Positions 57,271-64,000 of a stretch of 64,000 bases of DNA are shown here, in pieces (the first letter of the stretch is position 1; every line of letters starts with the position of its first letter). The notes below the pieces were generated by a model that was not told where the DNA came from, ran no database searches, and saw nothing but the letters and a program-made list of their open reading frames with translations. A program made the translations under genes and the position numbers. This DNA comes from Ferruginibacter sp. GTDB taxonomy: Bacteria; Bacteroidota; Bacteroidia; Chitinophagales; Chitinophagaceae. The stretch covers positions 124,001-188,000 of the forward strand of contig JAHBTN010000001.1 of assembly GCA_019638575.1 (NCBI GenBank). Reading direction: 5' to 3'.

Positions 57271-57986
57271 ATTCCTAAACTCAATGTTTTAATGTATGTA
57301 TTTGTAAATCCCAGGTTATCCAGTATGTAGGTAAAATTTTTTCCTTCGGGAAATTTTTTAATTGATTCGTCGAGATATTTATATGCGGTGCGGTTTTTTG
57401 ATATTAATTTACCCACTTTAGAGCAAATGAATTTCATGTATAAGTCATACGTGGTTTTTACAATTGCATTTTTGGGTTTACTAAATTCAAGAACCACCAG
57501 CTTACCGCCCGGTTTTAGTACCCGGTAAATTTCAGCCAGTCCTTTTTCCAGGTTTTCAAAATTACGAACCCCAAAAGCAACAGTTACCGCATCAAACGTA
57601 TCGTTTTTAAAATTTATTGTTTCGCTATCGCCATTTAACAGTTCTATAGAGTTTTGCAAGCCAAGTTTTTCAATCTTTTTTCGGCCAATCTGCAACATAC
57701 CCTCACTAATATCGATACCTGTAATTTTTTCAGGTTTTAAAATATTTGTTGTCATGATGGCTACATCAGCCGTACCTGTTGCAACATCTAAAATTATTTT
57801 TGGCTTAAGCAAGGCCAATTCCTTTATTGCTTTTTTTCTCCACCGTAAATCGATACCGGCACTTAAAAAACGATTTAAAAAATCATACCGGAATGCAATA
57901 TCATCAAACATACCGGCAACCTGTTGTTTTTTACTATCGCCGGAGTTTTTAATTGGTACTACTGTATCGTGTGCGTATTGCGACAT
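57243..57986 (-). CDS. ubiE: Demethylmenaquinone methyltransferase UbiE/MenG
   Basis: SAM-dependent C-methyltransferase for the last step of menaquinone synthesis. The SAM motif ILDVATGTADVAI is near residue 60, with GDSETINF, FGVRNFENLEKGL and KPGGKLVVLEFSKP following; these are UbiE signatures. 247 residues from ATG 57986; three extra codons upstream to a TTG are less likely because they would lie within the promoter. TATCTTTG ends six bases before the ATG. Confidence 0.95.
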   Translation of the reverse strand: MSQYAHDTVVPIKNSGDSKKQQVAGMFDDIAFRYDFLNRFLSAGIDLRWRKKAIKELALLKPKIILDVATGTADVAIMTTNILKPEKITGIDISEGMLQIGRKKIEKLGLQNSIELLNGDSETINFKNDTFDAVTVAFGVRNFENLEKGLAEIYRVLKPGGKLVVLEFSKPKNAIVKTTYDLYMKFICSKVGKLISKNRTAYKYLDESIKKFPEGKNFTYILDNLGFTNTYIKTLSLGICSIYCGEK

Positions 57987-57992
57987 AAGGCG

Positions 57993-58000
57993 CAAAGATA
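57993..58000 (-). promoter_or_regulatory. -7 box close to the ubiE start codon
   Basis: TATCTTTG on the minus strand, six bases, then ATG. The predicted transcript begins about four bases before the start codon. No TTTG is found at the -33 position. Confidence 0.5.
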
Positions 58001-58085
58001 AGCTGTTTTATGTTTGGGCTTTATTGGTTTTAACTAGTTATTAGTATAATTGGATTTTGAGTAATTAATCTGTATAAATGCCCTG

Positions 58086-58093
58086 TATCTTTG
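58086..58093 (+). promoter_or_regulatory. -7 box close to the engB start codon
   Basis: TATCTTTG, four bases, then ATG. The predicted start of transcription is within about two bases of the start codon. A TTTTG lies at 58055-58059, but the 26-base spacing is too long for a standard -33 box. Confidence 0.5.
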
Positions 58094-58097
58094 TACA

Positions 58098-58754
58098 ATG
58101 CAAATTAAAAATGCCAAATATCTAATTAGCAGCCCCGGTTATGAAAAATGCCCGCAACCCAATAAGCCCGAATATGCTTTCATTGGCCGTAGCAATGTTG
58201 GCAAATCATCATTAATTAATATGCTTTGCAATAATGATAAACTGGCAAAAACATCAGCATCGCCGGGCAAAACACAATTGCTTAATCATTTTGAAATAAC
58301 AGCACTCAGTAAAAATGGAAAAGCAGGTTTACAAAGCGAAGCTAAAATTGTAAGCTGGTACCTTGTTGACCTGCCTGGATATGGTTTTGCAAAAGTAAGT
58401 ATGAGTAACAGGCGGCGTTGGGAGCAGATGATTGAAAATTATTTACGCAAGCGTGAAAACCTTACCCTTGTTTTTGTTTTAATTGATGCAAGGCATAGCC
58501 CTCAAAAAATAGATCTTGAATTTTTAGAGCAGTTAAAAATATGGCAGGTTCCTTTTTGTCTTGTTTTTACAAAAGCCGATAAAGTAAACCAGCGAACTGT
58601 AAGCAAAAATGTAAAAAGTTTTTTAGATGCCATGAAAATAACCTGGCAGTTTTTACCACAGCATTTTATAAGCAGTGCTGTAAAAAAAACCGGAAGGGAT
58701 AAGATACTGAGCTTTATTGAAGAAACAAATGCTGAAATAGAACAGGAGAAATAA
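58098..58754 (+). CDS. engB: Ribosome-assembly GTPase EngB (YihA/YsxC)
   Basis: GTPase needed for late assembly of the 50S subunit. G1 GRSNVGKSS, G2 Thr in TSASPGKTQ, G3 DLPGYG, G4 TKAD and G5 ISSAV are all in order. 218 residues, slightly longer than the ~200-residue norm because of an insert before G3 (SKNGKAGLQSEAK). Divergent from ubiE, with facing -7 boxes about 86 bases apart. Confidence 0.97.
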   Translation: MQIKNAKYLISSPGYEKCPQPNKPEYAFIGRSNVGKSSLINMLCNNDKLAKTSASPGKTQLLNHFEITALSKNGKAGLQSEAKIVSWYLVDLPGYGFAKVSMSNRRRWEQMIENYLRKRENLTLVFVLIDARHSPQKIDLEFLEQLKIWQVPFCLVFTKADKVNQRTVSKNVKSFLDAMKITWQFLPQHFISSAVKKTGRDKILSFIEETNAEIEQEK

Positions 58755-58770
58755 AGAGAGTAAGAATTAC

Positions 58771-58796
58771 AGTTTGTATTTTTTACAATACAAACT
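58771..58796. terminator. Hairpin between convergent engB and the YkuK-like gene
   Basis: AGTTTGTATT (58771-58780) and AATACAAACT (58787-58796) form a perfect ten-pair stem with a six-base loop. It is AT-rich, with an A-rich rather than T-rich flank on the plus side. Confidence 0.6.
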
Positions 58797-58819
58797 CATA
58801 CAATAAAAAAATTTGCACA

Positions 58820-59293
58820 TCAGTTAACGGCCTTATTTGCACAGCTACTGCTTGCAAAGGCTTCGGGCTTGGCTTTAAATGCAAACCCCATACCCAGTAT
58901 GTAGCCCATAGCTTCACGCAGGGCCTCATTACTTTTAAACTGAGGATTGGTGTTTATGTCTGCATGCACTTCCATATCTACATCGTACAAAGTAAACAAA
59001 TCGCATAGTTCATAGGCAATCTCAATACTTTTTGCTACCTCTACCAGCATCCTTTCTTTAATGCTGTATTGGTGTGTAGTTTTTTCGTTGTGGATGAACA
59101 TAAAGCCACCATGCCCTTCTCTTAAAAAAACTATTACAGTAGCAAATTCTGTTTCTTTACCTTTTACCTGGCTATCGGTGCCAATACAAACTTTTAAATG
59201 GTAACCTGCAGTAGTTTCTCTTTCAATGGCCTGCTCTACTGCATCTTTAATGTGAAGCCGGATAGGATCTCCGTTAAATTTTCTCCATAACAT
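58820..59293 (-). CDS. RNase H-like YkuK-family protein (DUF458)
   Basis: 157 residues of the YkuK/DUF458 family, which has an RNase H-like fold. VCIGTDSQVKGKETEFATVI contains the first acidic residue of the predicted active site; YDVDMEVHADINTNPQFKS follows, with further Asp residues. The in-vivo role is unknown. The tail ends SSSCANKAVN. A single gene, convergent with engB. Confidence 0.85.
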   Translation of the reverse strand: MLWRKFNGDPIRLHIKDAVEQAIERETTAGYHLKVCIGTDSQVKGKETEFATVIVFLREGHGGFMFIHNEKTTHQYSIKERMLVEVAKSIEIAYELCDLFTLYDVDMEVHADINTNPQFKSNEALREAMGYILGMGFAFKAKPEAFASSSCANKAVN

Positions 59294-59438
59294 AAAATTG
59301 GGTTTTTTAAAGTTAAGGATAAATAATAATGCAAACTTAAAAACAGTAAATTAATTTATACTGAATTAAACTGTTTGTTGATAGTATTTTCAGTAATATT
59401 TATGCAACTAAATAAAACAAGATGATAAATTTTACAAT

Positions 59439-59470
59439 AAAAAAAGGGGGCAGCCCCTAACGCTACCCCC
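59439..59470 (-). terminator. Terminator of the T9SS metalloprotease transcript
   Basis: GGGGGCAGC (59446-59454) pairs with GCTACCCCC (59462-59470), with one C-A mismatch; on the minus strand seven Ts follow. It lies 20 bases after the protease stop. Confidence 0.9.
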
Positions 59471-59489
59471 CATTACACATGAATCTACC

Positions 59490-61076
59490 TTACTGTTTTA
59501 TGATTCGTTCTGTCTTTCTTTCATCATTAGTAAACAACTGCATCACATACATACCACCCGGCTGATTGCTCATGTTAATATGAGTAATGCCTTTTACTCC
59601 TTTTCCTTTTGTTATCAATCGGCCATTCATATCGCTAAGTAAATACTGGTAATCTTCAGCTGCATTTACAACTATATCGCTTTGAACAAAAGTTGATACA
59701 CTTATTTTGTTATCTGCCTTACCATTAGTTTTTAAAGCAATAATGTTTGAGTAAACAACCTGGTCAATTACAGATGTAACTTTTATACGGTAATAAATGG
59801 TGTTACTTTTATATGGCTGGTACGAAAAATTTACTGCGTTAGATGACATATTGTTCAACACGGTAAAATCACTTCCATTGGCAGAAGACTGTACCTCTAT
59901 TTTTTTAATAGGCTCATCAGAAACAATACGCCAATTAAGGTTATGCTTATTGTTATCGGTATTACCTGATAATGTTACATCATGTATAGGCAATATCCCT
60001 GTATAACCATTAAGTGTATATGAACCTAAACTTCCATAGGCACCAACATTTGTATTACCGGTACCATGTATCTTAATATAGTATGTACCCGCAGTTAAAA
60101 AAGTATCAACAGTTACACTCATTGTATTTTCGGGATCGTACGTAGTGATTAGTGTTGCTGATGAATTATATAACTCTAACCTTATATCGAGGTTGGCACC
60201 AATATAATTAGCGCCTACATTAAATGGTATAGCAGTTAAATGCAGGCTGGCGCTTTGGTTTAGTGTAAATTTAAATGCATCTTTATCGGTATTGGTACCA
60301 ATAATGCCGTTTACGGTAAAATTTGAAACGTTAATAGAATAAGTGCTAGCATCCAGTGTTTCGGTATAATCATCAGCACGATATCCAAAACCGTTTTGTG
60401 TAGCAATAATGGTTAGGTTATCCTGTATGCTGGTACATCCATAAGGTGTAGGGCCGTTGTTCCAGTTACTCATGTTGCGGTAATAACTGTTACCCATAAT
60501 TGGCGCCCAACCGGTTTGGCCGCTTCCTTCTCCGCTGTTATATTGCTCTGTAGGCGTGCTGCAATCGCTACCGTATTTCGACTGGTGAGATAACCCTACC
60601 GTATGGCCGCTTTCGTGTGAGCAACATTCGCCAACCATTTTAGGGCTGTAAGGGCCAAGCCTGTCGCTAAAAACAAATGCAGGTGTATCATCGCCCCAGG
60701 TAAATGAACCCACATAAGAAATACCTCCAACACCAGGCATCCAGGCACTGGTAGTGGTAATAATTACCCTCATACGTTTATTTAAAGGTGCTGCTAAATA
60801 AACCGCCGAATCAGTAGTAATATTTATATTAAAGGGACGGTAATCTTCAGCTACACGGTTAAATACTTCAGTAATTTGTGCTTCATTTAATCCGGATGGT
60901 GCACAATCAAGCGGATTGCCACCATTCCATACTGTGCTTTGAACATATTGCCCGTCAAAGTCGAGGAATATTGTTGCAGTAGCTGAAGGGTAACTGTTTA
61001 ATTTAGGTATACTGAATACATTATTTGATATAAATAATGATACAATAATTGCTAGTAAGGTAAAAAACTTTTTCAT
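59490..61076 (-). CDS. Secreted metzincin-type metalloprotease with T9SS sorting domain
   Basis: 528 residues: signal peptide (1-22), a zinc protease domain with HESGHTVGLSH (154-164), the HEXXHXXGXXH metzincin motif, and a Met-turn candidate PIMG (Met194); then a PPC-type beta domain (about 240-350, DAFKFTLNQSASLHL to TAGTYYIKIHG), a short Fn3-like region and a C-terminal type A sorting domain (about 455-528, ending GGMYVMQLFTNDERKTERII). It is exported through T9SS to the surface or medium. A segment before the protease domain (LDFDGQYVQSTVWNGG) is shared by related reprolysin-like proteins. 37 bases downstream of a small secreted protein gene. Confidence 0.92.
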   Translation of the reverse strand: MKKFFTLLAIIVSLFISNNVFSIPKLNSYPSATATIFLDFDGQYVQSTVWNGGNPLDCAPSGLNEAQITEVFNRVAEDYRPFNINITTDSAVYLAAPLNKRMRVIITTTSAWMPGVGGISYVGSFTWGDDTPAFVFSDRLGPYSPKMVGECCSHESGHTVGLSHQSKYGSDCSTPTEQYNSGEGSGQTGWAPIMGNSYYRNMSNWNNGPTPYGCTSIQDNLTIIATQNGFGYRADDYTETLDASTYSINVSNFTVNGIIGTNTDKDAFKFTLNQSASLHLTAIPFNVGANYIGANLDIRLELYNSSATLITTYDPENTMSVTVDTFLTAGTYYIKIHGTGNTNVGAYGSLGSYTLNGYTGILPIHDVTLSGNTDNNKHNLNWRIVSDEPIKKIEVQSSANGSDFTVLNNMSSNAVNFSYQPYKSNTIYYRIKVTSVIDQVVYSNIIALKTNGKADNKISVSTFVQSDIVVNAAEDYQYLLSDMNGRLITKGKGVKGITHINMSNQPGGMYVMQLFTNDERKTERIIKQ

Positions 61077-61113
61077 TGGTTAGGATTTTGGATTTTACAG
61101 TAGATTCAGTTTA

Positions 61114-61569
61114 TTAATTTAAAAAACAAACAGGTATTACTTTATCTGTTTCTATTTTAATTAATTGATAATTTCCTGCCAGGTTTTTTTTCAATTCAAA
61201 ACCATCAAAGAAATTTTGATTGATGATACGGCCTGTATATGATACGGTTCCATCGTCATTTAAAATTTTTGAAACGCTGAAAATTGTATTGGAAAAATCG
61301 GGTGATTTTATTACTGCCGATTGCAGGTTTGCATATTTTACAATATTGCTTGTTACTATTCCCGAAAAATTAAAATTACTGCCAAAATGCAAGCTGATAT
61401 TTTGTCCTGCAGGAGCACTAAAAATCCTGCTTAATTCAGTTTGATTACATTCAATTGCTGCGGGAAAATTGCTGAATTGTTTTGGTTTTGCAGTGTTATC
61501 CTGCGAATAACCTGTTATTGAAATGATACACAATAACATAAACAATGCATAGGGTGCATAGTGTTTCAT
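61114..61569 (-). CDS. Small secreted protein upstream of the metalloprotease; function unknown
   Basis: 151 residues from ATG 61569, which begins a clear signal peptide (MKHYAPYALFMLLCII to YSQ); an ATG at 61614 is also in frame but would bury the signal. The mature part has no recognised domain: ELSRIFSAPAGQNISLHFG, a central set of strands, and a single Cys near each end. With only 37 bases to the protease gene and a terminator after that, the two are probably one operon. An inhibitor or folding partner of the protease is a reasonable guess, not shown by the sequence. Confidence 0.75.
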   Translation of the reverse strand: MKHYAPYALFMLLCIISITGYSQDNTAKPKQFSNFPAAIECNQTELSRIFSAPAGQNISLHFGSNFNFSGIVTSNIVKYANLQSAVIKSPDFSNTIFSVSKILNDDGTVSYTGRIINQNFFDGFELKKNLAGNYQLIKIETDKVIPVCFLN

Positions 61570-61729
61570 TGGATTTCTATTGGTTTTTAGAGGTTTGGAT
61601 ACTAAATCTTCCATTTGCAAACGGTGATTACAAATGTTTTATTATCTAAAAAACAAAAAATTGTTTTTCAAATCATATAATTAGTAGAAATACGATTAAC
61701 TATTTAGTAGATGCACTTAGTAAAGATTA

Positions 61730-62095
61730 CTAAAATTGATTGGTACCCAATAAAACAAGGGTACAGGCTTCCTGTGCTATGATATTATTTTTTAGCGCCA
61801 GTTTTTCTAATTCATCATTTTCGGTACCGGGGTTAAAGATGATTCGTTTGGGGCTAAGGGATAAGATATAATTGTAGTACTCTTGCTGGCGCCCCGGATT
61901 TATATAAAGTGTAACGGTATCTATATTTTTGTAGGATATTTTTTCAGTATCAACATCTACGCCTGCGATGGTTGCTTTACGGTTGCCAATAGCTACCACC
62001 GGGTGCCCATATTTTACAAGCTTGTTTATGGCAAGATAACTATATCTGTTAGGGTTGGCCGAAGCGCCTATTACCAATGTTTTTTTCTTTTCCAT
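61730..62095 (-). CDS. CoA-binding Rossmann protein (YccU-like)
   Basis: 121-residue single Rossmann domain of the CoA-binding family: VIGASANPNRYSYLAINKL at the N-terminus, then HPVVAIGNRKATIAGV and IIFNPGTENDEL. It resembles the CoA-binding half of succinyl-CoA synthetase alpha. Function unknown. It begins one base after the stop of the DCC-family gene, so the two are translationally linked. Confidence 0.92.
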   Translation of the reverse strand: MEKKKTLVIGASANPNRYSYLAINKLVKYGHPVVAIGNRKATIAGVDVDTEKISYKNIDTVTLYINPGRQQEYYNYILSLSPKRIIFNPGTENDELEKLALKNNIIAQEACTLVLLGTNQF

Positions 62096-62096
62096 A

Positions 62097-62498
62097 TCAG
62101 TTTAAAAATCTTGCTTTTACTTCAGGAGTTGGTATCATACATTGCTGCCGCTTGCCAAACCATTTATAGCGGTTTTTTGCAATCCAGTTATAAACTGCAT
62201 TCCTGATGAATGCCGGAACAATGATAAAGCCATAGCATAGCGGCCATAAACCTTTTAAATGCCTGCAAATTCTTAAGGCTGCTGTTGACTGTTTATAAGC
62301 TTTTTCATTATCAATTAATACAAAAGATTGCATATCATTAACCGGTAAACCATATTGCTGTAATATTTTTTGCCCTGCCTGCGATTGCATAGCTGCAAAA
62401 AAAATATTTGCATTTTTGTTTCGCCTGATGATAAAATTTACTGCGCTGTTACAAAAATTACACACTCCGTCGAACAGTATGATGGGTGAATTATCCAT
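62097..62498 (-). CDS. DCC-family thiol-disulfide oxidoreductase-like protein (DUF393)
   Basis: 133 residues. The N-terminal ILFDGVCNFCNSAVNFIIRR contains the DGVCXXC signature with a thioredoxin-like Cys pair; FAAMQSQAGQKIL and WLCYGF-like hydrophobic segments follow. The substrate is unknown. It is first of a two-gene unit with the CoA-binding gene. TAACTTTG ends five bases before the ATG. Confidence 0.92.
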   Translation of the reverse strand: MDNSPIILFDGVCNFCNSAVNFIIRRNKNANIFFAAMQSQAGQKILQQYGLPVNDMQSFVLIDNEKAYKQSTAALRICRHLKGLWPLCYGFIIVPAFIRNAVYNWIAKNRYKWFGKRQQCMIPTPEVKARFLN

Positions 62499-62503
62499 AG
62501 CCT

Positions 62504-62511
62504 CAAAGTTA
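62504..62511 (-). promoter_or_regulatory. -7 box close to the DCC-family gene start
   Basis: TAACTTTG on the minus strand, then five bases, then ATG at 62498. The predicted transcript begins about three bases before the start codon. Confidence 0.5.
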
Positions 62512-62652
62512 CAATTGAATAGTGGTTTTTATTTTTGATTTAAGAAAATAAACTTCATAAGCATTTACTGCAGTTTTAAAAAAGCTGATAGGGTTTTAAC
62601 CGTACAAGTGTGCGACACCACCGAAGCTGAATAAACTGATACTGCCGGGACA

Positions 62653-62686
62653 ATAAAAAAACAGCGTTAGTTTTTACACTAACGCT
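62653..62686 (-). terminator. Terminator of the pyruvate dehydrogenase E2 gene
   Basis: AGCGTTAGT (62663-62671) and ACTAACGCT (62678-62686) form a perfect nine-pair stem with a six-base loop; on the minus strand a T run follows. Confidence 0.9.
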
Positions 62687-62721
62687 TTCTTATTTTTCAA
62701 CATGCAATTTTTAAGTGTAGT

Positions 62722-63999
62722 TTACAACAGCATGGTTACCGGGTTTTCCAGGTATTTTTTAAGTGTTTGTAAAAATGCAGCGCCTACTGCTCCGTCAACC
62801 GTACGGTGATCGCAACTGAGGGTTAATTTCATAATATTAGTTACAGCAAATCCATCGCCTTTTTTAACAACAGTTTCTTTTATCCTGCCTACGGCAAGAA
62901 TGGCGCTGTCTGGCGGGTTGATGATGGCGGTAAATTCGTCTATATCCATCATACCAAGGTTGCTTATGGTAAATGTATTACCGCTGAATTCGTTTGGTTG
63001 CAGTTTTTTATCTTTTGCCTTACCATATAATTCTTTGGCTTCGGCTGCAATTTGTGATAACGTTTTTTGATCGGCAAAACGGATAACGGGTACTATCAAC
63101 CCATCGGGAGTAGCCACGGCGCTGCCAACATGTATATGATGGTTTTGACGTATGAAATCACCCATCCAACTGCTGTTTACAGCCTGGTGCTGCCGCAGCG
63201 ATAAGGCTGCTGCTTTAATTACAAAATCGTTAAAAGATATTTTAACCGGGCTTATTTCGTTTAGCTGTGTACGTGCGGTCATTGCATTATCCATGTTTAT
63301 CTCCATGGTAAGGTAAAAATGCGGAGCGGCAAATTTACTTTCGCCAAGACGGCGGGCAATGGTTTTACGCATTTGCGTTAATGGTATATCAGTAAATCCT
63401 TCGGTGCTGCTAACAGTGCTAACAACTGTGACAGGTACTTTGCCGGTTGTGCCAACCGGTGCCGCCGTAGCAGCAGATGGTACATAACTATCAATATCTT
63501 TTTTTATGATACGGCCACCATCGCCGCTGCCGCTTACTTTGCTGATGTCAATCCCTTTATCGGCGGCTAATTTTTTTGCTAATGGCGATGCTTTTATTCT
63601 TCCGTTGGCTGATGATACGGCTTGGTTAACTGTTGCAGCGGCCTGTTCTGCAACCGCTGTTTGTGTAGCGCTAACTGTTGCCTGCTTATTGTTTGCACCA
63701 GCTTTTTCGGCAGCTACATAAGCGCTTACATCGGTGCCTGCTTTTCCTACAATAGCAATAATCTCGTTTATTTTTGCAGCCTGTCCTGCTTCTACACCTA
63801 TGTATAATAAAGTACCTTCTTCGTATCCTACCACTTCCATGGTTGCTTTATCTGTTTCTACATCGGCCAATACATCATCGGCTTTTACCGTATCGCCAAT
63901 TTTTTTATTCCATGCTACAATCTTTCCTTCGGTCATGGTATCGCTTAACAAAGGCATACGTATTTCTTTTGCGCCTGCGGGCAAAGAAACAGTTTGTGT
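62722..63999 (-). CDS. Dihydrolipoamide acetyltransferase (pyruvate dehydrogenase E2), probably 5' partial
   Basis: E2 core enzyme transferring acetyl groups from lipoamide to CoA. A lipoyl domain with the lipoyl Lys in ETDKATMEV, an Ala-rich linker, a peripheral-subunit-binding domain (KASPLAKKLAADKGID) and the catalytic domain ending with DHRTVDG are all present. The frame is open to the right edge: TQTVSLPAGAKEIRMP has no ATG before the Met, and resembles an inter-domain linker, so another lipoyl domain may lie outside the window. A TTG at 63984 is the only start candidate inside. Confidence 0.93.
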   Translation of the reverse strand, partial: TQTVSLPAGAKEIRMPLLSDTMTEGKIVAWNKKIGDTVKADDVLADVETDKATMEVVGYEEGTLLYIGVEAGQAAKINEIIAIVGKAGTDVSAYVAAEKAGANNKQATVSATQTAVAEQAAATVNQAVSSANGRIKASPLAKKLAADKGIDISKVSGSGDGGRIIKKDIDSYVPSAATAAPVGTTGKVPVTVVSTVSSTEGFTDIPLTQMRKTIARRLGESKFAAPHFYLTMEINMDNAMTARTQLNEISPVKISFNDFVIKAAALSLRQHQAVNSSWMGDFIRQNHHIHVGSAVATPDGLIVPVIRFADQKTLSQIAAEAKELYGKAKDKKLQPNEFSGNTFTISNLGMMDIDEFTAIINPPDSAILAVGRIKETVVKKGDGFAVTNIMKLTLSCDHRTVDGAVGAAFLQTLKKYLENPVTMLL

Positions 64000-64000
64000 A

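Overview
The window looks like the chromosome of an AT-rich Bacteroidota bacterium, most likely of the Chitinophagaceae type (family placement is inference). Supporting signs are two secreted proteins with type IX secretion (T9SS) C-terminal sorting domains, the T9SS component PorT, a TonB-dependent receptor with a carboxypeptidase-like N-terminal domain, an atpD-atpC pair apart from the other ATP synthase genes, a dcw cluster in the order usual for the phylum, and promoters of the form TTTG-N19-TANNTTTG. No rRNA, tRNA, CRISPR array, insertion sequence or prophage was found. The longest stretch without a gene is about 275 bases (19667-19941).

Layout. 1-2.5 kb (+): the end of a large Ig-repeat T9SS cargo protein, then a lipoprotein carrying a 23-residue motif twice. 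2.5-19.7 kb (-): an uninterrupted division and cell wall cluster, mraZ-rsmH-ftsL-ftsI-murE-mraY-murD-ftsW-murG-murC-ftsQ-ftsA-ftsZ; murF and ddl are not in it. mraZ has three GTG-type boxes at exact 10-bp spacing upstream, which look like MraZ operator sites, and a perfect DnaA box lies just beyond. 19.9-21.3 kb (-): an ArsR-type repressor with its operator on a perfect promoter, followed by a 26-residue peptide with three Cys-Cys pairs, then an AIM24-family gene. 21.4-28.4 kb (-): a TetR-controlled tripartite RND efflux operon. 28.6-33.3 kb: DUF502, a zinc phospholipase C-like protein, a lone histidine kinase, a YqgE-type protein and an acyltransferase. 33.4-35.7 kb (-): atpD and atpC, split by a four-helix-bundle gene bracketed by heptamer repeats. 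35.9-41 kb: an EEP-family protein and the glycerol operon glpK-glpD-glpF. 41-45 kb: a basic aromatic-rich secreted protein, a small His/Cys protein and a TonB receptor resembling zinc receptors. 45-51.3 kb: two PAP2 proteins and DUF2721, DUF983, a SemiSWEET-size transporter, an ABC exporter and a ComM/YifB ATPase. 51.4-54.7 kb (-): a toxin-antitoxin pair with a broken toxin and intact antitoxin, a MutS-like ATPase and a dihydroorotase. 54.8-59.3 kb: a Wzi-like barrel, porT, ubiE, engB and a YkuK-like protein. 59.4-64 kb (-): a T9SS metalloprotease with a small secreted partner, a CoA-binding protein, a DCC-family thiol protein and the pyruvate dehydrogenase E2 subunit running off the right edge.

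The strongest leads for something undescribed are the ArsR plus Cys-pair peptide unit, the repeat-bracketed four-helix cassette inside atpDC, the duplicated HGQPGHRCDI lipoprotein motif, and promoter -7 elements lying 4-6 bases before start codons, which suggest near-leaderless transcripts.
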